In this document: positions 1 to 4,897 of the stretch, piece by piece | Numbering within the stretch: position 1 is the stretch's first letter | How the letters are laid out: each line of letters starts with the position of its first letter | Source of the DNA: Rhodothermota bacterium | Lineage (GTDB): Bacteria; Hydrogenedentota; Hydrogenedentia; Hydrogenedentales; GCA-2746185 | Length of the DNA stretch: 5,462 bases | Reading direction: 5' to 3' | NCBI GenBank assembly: GCA_009885415.1 | Contig: VFKU01000349.1 | Location: forward strand, 1-5,462 | Notes under the pieces: generated by a model | What the model saw: the letters and a program-made list of their open reading frames with translations, nothing else | Database searches by the model: none | Told to the model about the DNA's origin: nothing | Translations under genes and position numbers: made by a program

Positions 1-1
1 C

Positions 2-616
2 ACCGAGATGGGCGCGGTCACTCATTGCTCCTCGGCCGATGCCCTGCGCTGTCCCGGCACCGTCGGCAAGGCCGTGCCCGAGGCGACCGTGAAGATTTTG
101 GACGAGCAGGGCAGGGAATGCGCCCCGGGAGTCCCCGGCCAGGTGTACGCCCGGCTCCACTCCTCGACCGATTTCACGTACCAGAATGACCCCGAGAAGC
201 GGCGGCGCATCGAGCGCGAGGGGCTGATCACGTGCGGCGATATCGGTTACCTGAACGAGGAGGGGCTGCTCTTTCTCTGCGATCGCGCCAATGACATGAA
301 CATTTCCGGCGGGGTGAACATCTATCCCGCGGAGATCGAGTCGGTGCTCATCAATTTCCCCGGCGTGCACGATTGTGCCGTGTTCGGGATTCCGCATCCC
401 GATTTCGGCGAGTCGGTGATGGCGGTCGTCGAGCCGCAGGCGGGCGTGACGCTGAACGCGGACGAAATTCGCGCGTATCTGCGCGAGCGCGTAGCGGACT
501 ACAAAGTTCCGCGCACGATCGAATTCCGCAGCGGCCTGCCGCGCGAGGACTCCGGCAAGCTCTTCAAGCGCAAGCTGCGCGAGCCGTACTGGCAGGGCGT
601 TGGCCGCAAGATTTAG
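2..616 (+). CDS. AMP-forming acyl-CoA ligase (fatty-acid/aryl-CoA synthetase family), C-terminal part, 5' truncated by window
   Basis: This is the last 204 residues of an ANL-superfamily enzyme that activates a carboxylic acid with ATP to an acyl-adenylate and passes it to CoA. The window opens on Thr-Glu, the end of the family's YGxTE-type motif. Numbering from the Met at position 8, TCGDIGYL (75-82) carries the conserved ribose-binding Asp78. It is followed by DRANDMNISGGVNIYPAEIE (92-111), the hinge to the mobile C-terminal domain. The C-terminal domain has the YKVPR segment (165-169) and ends in DSGKLFKRKLRE, where Lys184 is the expected adenylation lysine. The form SGGVNIYPAEIE is typical of medium/long-chain, bile-acid or aryl-CoA ligases, but the substrate cannot be told from this half. 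All visible catalytic motifs are intact. The stop is TAG at 614-616. No functional link to the pilus genes downstream is evident. Confidence 0.93.
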   Translation, partial: TEMGAVTHCSSADALRCPGTVGKAVPEATVKILDEQGRECAPGVPGQVYARLHSSTDFTYQNDPEKRRRIEREGLITCGDIGYLNEEGLLFLCDRANDMNISGGVNIYPAEIESVLINFPGVHDCAVFGIPHPDFGESVMAVVEPQAGVTLNADEIRAYLRERVADYKVPRTIEFRSGLPREDSGKLFKRKLREPYWQGVGRKI

Positions 617-769
617 CGCCGCAATTTGTCGCAGTGTTCCTATTCGTGCGCTGGATCCCATAAAGCTCCCTCTTAATTTCGCACTTTTCCCGCACCGCTT
701 TTCCGCGAAGTCGCGCTTTTTAAAGCCTTTGTAATTGAAAATCGCAGTGTGCGCATTTGCCCTGAATCT

Positions 770-785
770 TGGCACTCTGGTTGCT
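770..785 (+). promoter_or_regulatory. Sigma-54 (-24/-12) promoter upstream of the NtrC-family regulator gene
   Basis: The sequence TGGCACTCTGGTTGCT matches the RpoN consensus TGGCAC-N5-TTGCW at every defined position. The invariant GG (771-772) and GC (783-784) are separated by exactly 10 bases. Transcription would start about 12 bases downstream, near 796, leaving a leader of roughly 100 nt before the ATG at 897. The rest of the 617-896 gap holds AT-richer sequence and no gene I can support. Sigma-54 dependence implies an activator binding upstream, probably within 617-740, but no clear enhancer dyad was identified there. Confidence 0.75.
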
Positions 786-896
786 CATTTGTTCGCGACA
801 AGGTGTGCCCAACTTGGCGCCACGACGCAATTAGGCGCGAGCGGGTCACACGAAACCGGTACTCCGGAGAGGGCCTCGGCTTTCGGGGCAGCGCAC

Positions 897-2234
897 ATGA
901 ATCTCGGCGTCGCATTGGTGATCGGAGACGAGCACACACTCTCGCACGACCAGGAAGAAAGCCTGGCCGACGCGGGAATTGCCGTGTCGCATGCGTCTGA
1001 GGTGCCGGGTGCGCAGGCGCCGGCGGGTTACGATGTCGTGCTCGCGAACCTTCCCGAGAGCTATTCCGACGCCGCGGATCGGGTCGATCGACTGCACATG
1101 TTCGCGATCGAAGTGCCATTGATTCTGCTGGCCCACGAAGGCCACTTGTCCGACGCCTACGAGATGGCCGGCGAGGCGGCTTTCGATTGCCTGCCGCGCT
1201 CCGTGACGGGGACCTGGCTGACGCATAAAGTTCATCAGGCTCTTGAGCAGACCCGCTGGAAACGCAGCACCGGCGGAATTCTGTCAGCCGCAGTGGACAA
1301 CGCGGTGCTCGGCGGCGTGAAGAACAACGCCACTTTCGAGGGGCGCGGACCCGCGAGCGAGCGCGTGCGGCGCGAGATTGTCGAGGCGGCGCGCTCGAAC
1401 ATGCCCGTGATGATTCACGGGGAGACCGGCACTGGCAAAGATGTTGTGGCGCGCCTGATTCACGAGGCGATGCGCGCCTCGCGGCCCGGCGCCTTCGTAA
1501 AAGTCAGTTGCCCCTCCTTTCCTGAAGCGATGCTCGAAGACGAACTCTTCGGCCACGCCGCGTCGCCGGCGGACGAGCGGCGAGCGCGGCCCGGGCGGCT
1601 TGCGTTGGCCTCGCGCGGCACGCTGCTGCTCGACGAAATATCCGAAATGAGTCCGTCCGTACAGGCCCGCCTGCTTGAAGTGCTCGAGCCGGACTCGCCC
1701 GGCGCCGAGAGCTGGGACTTGCGATTGATCGCGGCCACGAGCCTGCCGCACGAAGGGCTCTACACGGCCGGCGGGTTCCGTCGTGACTTGTACTTTCGCC
1801 TGAACGGTTACACCATTGAATTGCCGCCGCTGCGCGATCGCCCCGAAGACATTGCGATTCTCGCGGAATTTTTTTTGGCGAAATACGCGCCGCTCACCGG
1901 TGGGCGCACCGCGACCTTGCCGCCCCATGCCCTGGGCCGCATGACGGAATACGGATGGCCAGGCAACGTGCGCGAGCTCGAGGTGGCGATCAAACGTTAC
2001 GTGGTCAGCGGCGACGAGAAAAATCTGACCTCGGCCTTCGTCGGCGCTGAGCAAGCGGTGGCCGATGCCGGCATCGGGGATCGCTACCACGAGAGCGAGC
2101 GGCGTGTCATTCTTGCGGCCCTCTCCGAGACGCGATGGAACCGCCGCAAGGCCGCGCAGATCCTCGGCATCAGTTACAACACCCTGCGCCGCCGCATCGA
2201 GCGTTACCACCTCGACACCCGCGCCGCCAGCTAA
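897..2234 (+). CDS. NtrC-family AAA+ transcriptional regulator with pseudo-receiver domain and no GAFTGA loop
   Basis: A 445-residue DNA-binding regulator in three parts. Residues 1-115 resemble a response-regulator receiver, but Asn51 (in YDVVLANLP) sits where the phosphorylated Asp should be. The conserved Thr/Ser is Ala79 and the conserved Lys is Arg101, so it is probably not phosphorylated. Residues about 145-380 are the AAA+ domain: Walker A GETGTGKD (175-182), Walker B GTLLLDEI (241-248), arginine-finger segment FRRDLYFRLN (294-303) and GWPGNVREL sensor II (PGNVREL from 355). The GAFTGA loop expected after ELFGH (216-220) is replaced by AASPADERRARPGR. Residues about 414-438 form a Fis-type helix-turn-helix (WNRRKAAQILGISYNTLRRR). 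ATP binding therefore looks intact, but canonical sigma-54 contact does not. I chose the ATG at 897, with a weak GGGG at 885-888, because an in-frame TTG at 735 lies upstream of the sigma-54 promoter. Its position beside the tad genes suggests it regulates them (inference). Confidence 0.9.
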   Translation: MNLGVALVIGDEHTLSHDQEESLADAGIAVSHASEVPGAQAPAGYDVVLANLPESYSDAADRVDRLHMFAIEVPLILLAHEGHLSDAYEMAGEAAFDCLPRSVTGTWLTHKVHQALEQTRWKRSTGGILSAAVDNAVLGGVKNNATFEGRGPASERVRREIVEAARSNMPVMIHGETGTGKDVVARLIHEAMRASRPGAFVKVSCPSFPEAMLEDELFGHAASPADERRARPGRLALASRGTLLLDEISEMSPSVQARLLEVLEPDSPGAESWDLRLIAATSLPHEGLYTAGGFRRDLYFRLNGYTIELPPLRDRPEDIAILAEFFLAKYAPLTGGRTATLPPHALGRMTEYGWPGNVRELEVAIKRYVVSGDEKNLTSAFVGAEQAVADAGIGDRYHESERRVILAALSETRWNRRKAAQILGISYNTLRRRIERYHLDTRAAS

Positions 2235-2275
2235 GTCGCCGCGACAATCCCGCCCGTTCTCACGATCGCTCCGTA

Positions 2276-2438
2276 ACCGCAAGGGGAGGGTCGTGCTCCC
2301 GCGCGACCTCAGGTCTACACTAGAGCAGTTTAAGAAAAACTGTAGCTGCTATCCAGACCGTTTTTTGTTCGGCTACAGTTTTTCCTAAACCGCTTTAAGG
2401 CAATTCGGTCGTGCGGGAGCGCGACCCTCCCCTGCGGT
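2276..2438. repeat. 163-bp imperfect palindromic element (REP/MITE-like), non-coding
   Basis: The left arm (2276-2346) and the reverse complement of the right arm (2372-2438) are alike over about 67-70 bases, around a 25-base centre. The outermost ~33 bases and the innermost ~20 bases match best, and a divergent block lies between them. Each arm also contains its own 8-bp hairpin: GGTCGTGC/GCGCGACC at 2289-2308 and again at 2407-2426, each with one G-T pair. No target-site duplication and no transposase gene are visible. It starts 41 bases after the regulator's stop codon. The form fits a non-autonomous mobile palindrome or a BIME-like repeat, which can be tested only by finding copies elsewhere in the genome. 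Confidence 0.7.
2334..2384 (+). terminator. Possible bidirectional transcription terminator (core of the palindrome)
   Basis: GAAAAACTGTAGC (2334-2346) pairs perfectly over 13 bp with GCTACAGTTTTTC (2372-2384) around a 25-base loop that contains a run of six T. On both strands the stem's 3' arm ends in a run of five T. It lies 100 bases downstream of the regulator gene, where a terminator is expected. The loop is long and the T run is inside the stem, so it is not a textbook intrinsic terminator. Confidence 0.35.
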
Positions 2439-2503
2439 CCTGTGTCGAGCGTCCATCCCTTCTTGTTGCGCGTTGTATTTCAAGAGTTTGTCACGCGTGA
2501 ATA

Positions 2504-2547
2504 CTCGGCGAAGTGACCTCTGAGCTTTGCTCACGGTCGTCGCCGAG
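2504..2547 (+). other. Nested dyad / stem-loop upstream of the tad promoter
   Basis: CTCGGCGA (2504-2511) pairs with TCGCCGAG (2540-2547). Inside it GACC (2515-2518) pairs with GGTC (2535-2538), and inside that TGAGC (2521-2525) pairs with GCTCA (2529-2533) around a TTT loop. Three concentric perfect helices could fold as one branched-free hairpin in RNA or act as a DNA dyad. It is about 140-180 bases upstream of the sigma-54 promoter at 2687, within usual enhancer distance. The rest of 2439-2686 has no gene I can support. A 10-bp palindrome TCACGCGTGA lies at 2491-2500. Confidence 0.45.
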
Positions 2548-2607
2548 ATTTGAGTACGCCGTGCTCAGCTTGGGCAATTTTCTTTGACGGAAAGCGGTCT
2601 TTGAGAG

Positions 2608-2624
2608 CGCCGAAAATTTCGGCG
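2608..2624. promoter_or_regulatory. Candidate operator/enhancer dyad for the tad promoter
   Basis: CGCCGAAA-A-TTTCGGCG is a perfect 17-base dyad (8-bp arms, one central base). It lies about 63 bases upstream of the -24 element at 2687, or roughly 90-105 bases before the predicted start of transcription. That is the usual spacing for binding sites of sigma-54 activators carrying a Fis-type helix-turn-helix. Assignment to the regulator encoded at 897-2234 is inference only. Confidence 0.4.
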
Positions 2625-2686
2625 GATGCTGCAAGTCGCCTGATTTCAGTGGCTTAGGGCTCTTGTTCATTGGTGTTCGAGTCCGC

Positions 2687-2702
2687 TGGCACAGTGCTTG
2701 CC
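2687..2702 (+). promoter_or_regulatory. Sigma-54 (-24/-12) promoter of the tad/flp operon
   Basis: TGGCACAGTGCTTGCC matches the RpoN consensus at all key bases: TGGCAC at -24 and TTGC at -12, with GG (2688-2689) and GC (2700-2701) spaced by 10. The predicted start is near 2713, about 40 bases before the ATG at 2754. It shares its TGGCAC and TTGC blocks and its spacing with the site at 770-785. It stands directly in front of the run of co-directional pilus genes. Confidence 0.8.
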
Positions 2703-2753
2703 TTATAGGCTGCACGCGTGGCGAGTCAGCGCGGGGATTGGGGCCAGGGCGAC

Positions 2754-3140
2754 ATGACGCAAGACTTCGATTTGGAACGTCAGTTGGAGCACGAGCAACG
2801 GCTGGCGGCGCGGTATCGGTTCTACGTTTCGGTCGTGATGGTGGCGCCGACGCAGTCTGGAGTGAGCGTGAGGCAGTTGTTGGACGAGTCTCTGCGCGAG
2901 TGCGACGAGATCTTCGTGCTCGACGAGGGCCTGGCGATTCTGATGCCGCACACGACGCTTCTGGACGCCAATCGGGCGGTGGATCGCTTCAAGGCCTTTT
3001 GCGCCGAGCGCATCGACCTGCGGTTCTCGATTGCGACGTACCCGACGGACGACGCGGCGCAGAGCTTGTTGTCTCTGGCGCGCGAGCGGCTCGAAGAAGC
3101 GAAGAGCGGCGAGTTTGGCGAAGTGGTCATGACGGGGTGA
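2754..3140 (+). CDS. Small degenerate GGDEF-like protein at head of tad operon
   Basis: A 128-residue soluble protein with the shape of a diguanylate cyclase (GGDEF) domain but none of its active site. After a charged N-terminal helix (about 4-22), VSVVMVAP (25-32) fits the first beta strand but lacks its metal-binding Asp. LRECDEIFVLDEGLAILMP (47-65) aligns with the family pattern LRxxDxxxRxGGDEFxxLLP, so GGDEF has become LDEGL (56-60). RFSIATYP (90-97) fits the SIG-A-YP strand, and ARERLEEAK (109-117) fits the closing helix with its AK. The segment between the first strand and the motif is also shorter than usual. It is therefore unlikely to make c-di-GMP, though it could bind a partner or nucleotide. 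I chose ATG 2754, preceded by AGGG. The in-frame GTG at 2718 would lie only about 5 bases from the predicted transcription start. It appears to be the first gene of the pilus operon. The fold assignment is by eye and moderately sure. Confidence 0.72.
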   Translation: MTQDFDLERQLEHEQRLAARYRFYVSVVMVAPTQSGVSVRQLLDESLRECDEIFVLDEGLAILMPHTTLLDANRAVDRFKAFCAERIDLRFSIATYPTDDAAQSLLSLARERLEEAKSGEFGEVVMTG

Positions 3141-3150
3141 ACGAACCCCG
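3133..3150 (+). other. Intercistronic hairpin before pilin 1
   Basis: CGGGGT (3133-3138) pairs perfectly with ACCCCG (3145-3150) around a 6-base loop. The stem includes the first base of the preceding gene's TGA stop (3138-3140). It ends 12 bases before the AAAGGAGT ribosome-binding site of the next gene. No T run follows, so an mRNA-processing or stability role is likelier than termination. Confidence 0.4.
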
Positions 3151-3176
3151 GTGCGATGAACCAAAGGAGTTCAGTC

Positions 3177-3353
3177 ATGAGTCAAGTGCGTAAAGCGAAT
3201 GGCGGGTTGGTGCGCGAGGCCGACGGCTTCGAAGGCGTGGAACACGCGGCGATGACGGCCCTGATGGTCGGCGCGGTCCTCGCGGCGTTGGCCAGCCTGG
3301 GCGCGGCGCTGAACGGCGACTTGGGTTCGTTGACGCAAGTAATTCACTTCTAA
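3177..3353 (+). CDS. Flp-family type IVb prepilin, divergent (pilin 1)
   Basis: A 58-residue small prepilin. The leader MSQVRKANGGLVREADG ends in Gly17, followed by FEGVEH and a hydrophobic stretch (about 24-44, AAMTALMVGAVLAALASLGAAL). This matches the Flp processing pattern G/xxxxE(Y). Glu is at +5 of the mature protein, as required for assembly, but the usual Tyr at +6 is His. The predicted mature protein is 41 residues. A strong AAAGGAGT (3163-3170) lies 6 bases before the ATG at 3177, which decides this start over the in-frame ATG at 3156. It differs clearly from the two pilins downstream, so it may be a minor or tip pilin rather than the main subunit (inference). Processing by the TadV-type peptidase at 3878-4483 is expected. 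Confidence 0.85.
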   Translation: MSQVRKANGGLVREADGFEGVEHAAMTALMVGAVLAALASLGAALNGDLGSLTQVIHF

Positions 3354-3359
3354 ATCCGA

Positions 3360-3383
3360 GGCGGGCCGCGAATAGCGGCCGCC
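3360..3383 (+). other. Intercistronic hairpin between pilins 1 and 2
   Basis: GGCGGGCCGC (3360-3369) pairs with GCGGCCGCC (3375-3383) with one bulged G and a 5-base loop GAATA, giving a very GC-rich 9-bp stem. It begins 6 bases after the pilin 1 stop. No T run follows. It could protect the upstream message or limit read-through into the strongly translated pilin 2. Confidence 0.5.
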
Positions 3384-3427
3384 ACGTAAAGGATTTCGAT
3401 ACTTCATAACGAAAGGAGGGAAAAAAC

Positions 3428-3601
3428 ATGTTGAACCAGATTCAGAAGTTCATGAGCGACGAGCGCGGTATGGAGACGGTGGAATACGCCGTGATGACCG
3501 CCCTGATCGTTGCTGCGTTGGTGGCCGCGATTGCGGCGCTTTCGCTGGCGATTCGCGGCCGCTTCACCGCGGTGACGGGCGTCATCACGGGGATCAACTA
3601 A
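3428..3601 (+). CDS. flp: Flp-type major pilin candidate (pilin 2)
   Basis: A 57-residue type IVb prepilin, the building block of Tad adhesion pili. The 14-residue leader MLNQIQKFMSDERG ends in Gly. The cut G/METVEY leaves Glu at +5 and Tyr at +6, the exact Flp signature. The mature form is 43 residues, almost all one hydrophobic helix (about 21-42) followed by RGRFTAVTGVITGIN. The ribosome-binding site AAGGAGGG (3413-3420), 7 bases before the ATG, is the best in the window and fits high expression. The gene is nearly identical in protein to the next pilin, consistent with tandem duplication. Processing by the TadV-type peptidase encoded just downstream is expected from family knowledge. Being below 60 codons, it is easily missed in annotation. 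Confidence 0.93.
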   Translation: MLNQIQKFMSDERGMETVEYAVMTALIVAALVAAIAALSLAIRGRFTAVTGVITGIN

Positions 3602-3615
3602 ACACCAGGTTATAT

Positions 3616-3638
3616 AGCGGGTGCATGTCGCATCCGCT
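3616..3638 (+). other. Intercistronic hairpin between pilins 2 and 3 (first)
   Basis: AGCGGGTGC (3616-3624) pairs with GCATCCGCT (3630-3638) over 9 bp, including one G-T pair, around the loop ATGTC. It begins 14 bases after the pilin 2 stop and is not followed by a T run. Confidence 0.5.
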
Positions 3639-3652
3639 GTTCATAGGGTTCA

Positions 3653-3669
3653 GGAGGCCACAGGTCTCC
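3653..3669 (+). other. Intercistronic hairpin between pilins 2 and 3 (second)
   Basis: GGAGGCC (3653-3659) pairs with GGTCTCC (3663-3669), 7 bp with one G-T pair and the tight loop ACA. The 5' arm includes most of an orphan AGGAGG (3652-3657) that has no start codon at the right distance. It lies 11 bases before the AAGGAG used by pilin 3. Confidence 0.4.
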
Positions 3670-3697
3670 ATCCCACAACGAAGGAGTAAATAAAGTC

Positions 3698-3871
3698 ATG
3701 TTGAAGTCTCTCAAGCAGTTCGTATCGGACGAGCGCGGTATGGAAACGGTGGAATACGCCGTGATGACCGCCCTGATCGTTGCGGCCCTCGTCGCCGCCA
3801 TCGCTGCCCTCTCGCTGGCGATCCGTGGCCGCTTCACGTCGGTTACGGGCGTCATCACCGGGATCAACTAA
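3698..3871 (+). CDS. flp: Flp-type major pilin candidate, tandem paralogue (pilin 3)
   Basis: A 57-residue type IVb prepilin with leader MLKSLKQFVSDERG and the same G/METVEY cleavage site as pilin 2. The 43-residue mature proteins differ at a single residue (Ser here, Ala in pilin 2, in RFTSVTG). The leaders differ at about six positions. In DNA the first ~57 bases of the shared part (from 3729) are almost unchanged, while the next ~85 bases carry most of the 15 synonymous differences. The ribosome-binding site AAGGAG (3681-3686) is 11 bases from the ATG, longer than optimal, so it may be translated less than pilin 2. It ends 6 bases before the peptidase gene. It is probably a second major subunit or a backup copy. 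Confidence 0.93.
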   Translation: MLKSLKQFVSDERGMETVEYAVMTALIVAALVAAIAALSLAIRGRFTSVTGVITGIN

Positions 3872-3877
3872 GCATCC

Positions 3878-4483
3878 ATGTTTGGATTCATTCCAAACCT
3901 GCTACACGCCGCGGAGCACAGCGGACTTTCCCTCGCGGGAAACAACGCGTTGCTTATCCAGTGGGGCGCCGTTCTCGGCGCCTCACTGGTCGCGGCGGGG
4001 TGGGACCTGCATTCGCGGCGCATCCCCAATGTGCTGACGCTTCCGCTGTTTGTCGCGGGTTTGGCGTGGAACATCGGAACCGGGGGTGTGTTCGGTGCGG
4101 CAACGAGTTTGAGCGGCGCGGTTATCGCGGCGCTGCCCTTCGTGCTTCTCTTTCTTTACGCCGGCGGCGGCGCGGGCGATGCCAAATTGATGGGCGCGAT
4201 TGGCGCCTGGCTTGGCCTCGCCCAGGGTGTCGCGGTGCTTTTGATGGTGGTGTTGGCCGGTGCGGCGCTCGGATTGGCGCAGGCGGCCTGGCAGAAAAAG
4301 TTTAGGTATACGACGGCGCGCATGGGTCAGCTCGCGCAGGTGTGGATGGGTTCGATTGTGCTGGGCCAGCGGCCGGTGCTTGCGCCGCTGGACGACGTGG
4401 CGCCGCTCCAAATGCCATACGGGGTCTCGATTTTTAGCGGCGTAGTGCTCGCCGCGGTGGGGGTGATGCTGTGGAACGCATGA
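3878..4483 (+). CDS. tadV: Prepilin peptidase, A24 family (TadV/CpaA-like)
   Basis: A 201-residue inner-membrane aspartic protease that removes the leader from Flp prepilins and TadE-type pseudopilins. The two catalytic aspartates are present: Asp43 in AGWDLHSRRIPNVLTL (41-55) and Asp101 in the GxGD motif GGGAGDAKLMGAIGAWLG (96-113). Hydrophobic segments around 27-42, 52-66, 71-94, 104-135 and 183-199 fit a polytopic protein. MPYGV (179-183) is the conserved C-terminal signature of this family. As is usual for TadV/CpaA, it lacks the N-terminal methylase domain of PilD. It begins 6 bases after pilin 3 with no clear ribosome-binding site, so translation is probably coupled to pilin 3. Its last four bases overlap the TadE start. 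An N-terminal extension of about 25 residues precedes the first membrane segment. Confidence 0.93.
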   Translation: MFGFIPNLLHAAEHSGLSLAGNNALLIQWGAVLGASLVAAGWDLHSRRIPNVLTLPLFVAGLAWNIGTGGVFGAATSLSGAVIAALPFVLLFLYAGGGAGDAKLMGAIGAWLGLAQGVAVLLMVVLAGAALGLAQAAWQKKFRYTTARMGQLAQVWMGSIVLGQRPVLAPLDDVAPLQMPYGVSIFSGVVLAAVGVMLWNA

Positions 4484-4893
4484 GGGTTGGGCGGTTTAGC
4501 GAAGAGCGCGGGCTGGCGCTGGTTGAAACGGCGGTGGTCATTCTCCTGCTGCTCTTCGTCACCTTCGCGATGATGGAATTCGGCTGGATCTTTCACAGGA
4601 TTCAGCAGGTGAACAACGGGGCCCGGGAAGGCGCGCGCATTGCCGTCCTGCCCGACCGGACGCCGGCAGACGCGCTGGCCGCGGTGAACACGCTGATGAC
4701 GCAGTTCCGAATCACTGGGGCCACCGTCACGATTACGCCGGCGGATACTTCGGTTTTGGAGGCGGGCGACCTGGTGACCGTCAACGTCAGCGTGCCCGTG
4801 CGCAATGTAATGCTGACCGGCCTGTTCCTTGACGCTGGTTTTCTAGGTAACAACCTGCGGACATCGGCGACGATGGCCCGGGAGAGTCCATGA
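4480..4893 (+). CDS. tadE: TadE-family pseudopilin
   Basis: A 137-residue TadE-like minor pilin. EERGLALVE (8-16) gives a prepilin cut at Gly11/Leu12 with Glu16 at +5. It is followed by a single membrane helix (about 17-39, TAVVILLLLFVTFAMMEFGWIFH) and the family hallmark NNGAREGARIAVLP (45-58). The rest is a beta-rich periplasmic domain (VTITPADTSVLEAGDLVTVNVSVPV). Known TadE proteins are processed by TadV and needed for pilus assembly. I chose the ATG at 4480, which overlaps the peptidase stop as ATGA and implies translational coupling. An in-frame GTG at 4471 would add three residues. A second pseudopilin such as TadF or a TadG gene does not follow within the window. Confidence 0.9.
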   Translation: MRVGRFSEERGLALVETAVVILLLLFVTFAMMEFGWIFHRIQQVNNGAREGARIAVLPDRTPADALAAVNTLMTQFRITGATVTITPADTSVLEAGDLVTVNVSVPVRNVMLTGLFLDAGFLGNNLRTSATMARESP

Positions 4894-4897
4894 GTGT

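Noticed and set aside
694..720. Terminator for the acyl-CoA ligase (CGCGAAGTCGCG followed by a T run)
   Set aside because: The stem is only 4 bp with a 4-base loop, too weak to call despite the five T that follow.
735..896. In-frame TTG start at 735 giving a 499-residue regulator
   Set aside because: The near-consensus sigma-54 promoter at 770-785 lies inside this extension, no ribosome-binding site precedes the TTG, and the extra 54 residues do not resemble a receiver N-terminus.
1284..2282. Long reading frame of 332 codons on the minus strand opposite the regulator
   Set aside because: It is antisense to clear AAA+ and helix-turn-helix motifs, and its translation is Arg/Gly/His-rich without recognisable domains, as expected from GC-rich shadow frames.
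2491..2715. 74-codon minus-strand frame in the gene-free stretch
   Set aside because: It has no recognisable motif and overlaps the dyads and the sigma-54 promoter at 2687-2702; treated as chance.
2718..2753. GTG start at 2718 for the GGDEF-like protein
   Set aside because: The predicted transcription start is near 2713, leaving almost no leader or ribosome-binding site; ATG 2754 is preferred.
3156..3176. ATG at 3156 as start of pilin 1
   Set aside because: The strong AAAGGAGT at 3163-3170 lies downstream of it and is ideally placed for the ATG at 3177.
3177..3871. Three short similar genes as a CRISPR-like or other repeat array
   Set aside because: Each unit is an open reading frame with its own ribosome-binding site and a prepilin cleavage signature, so they are tandem pilin genes.
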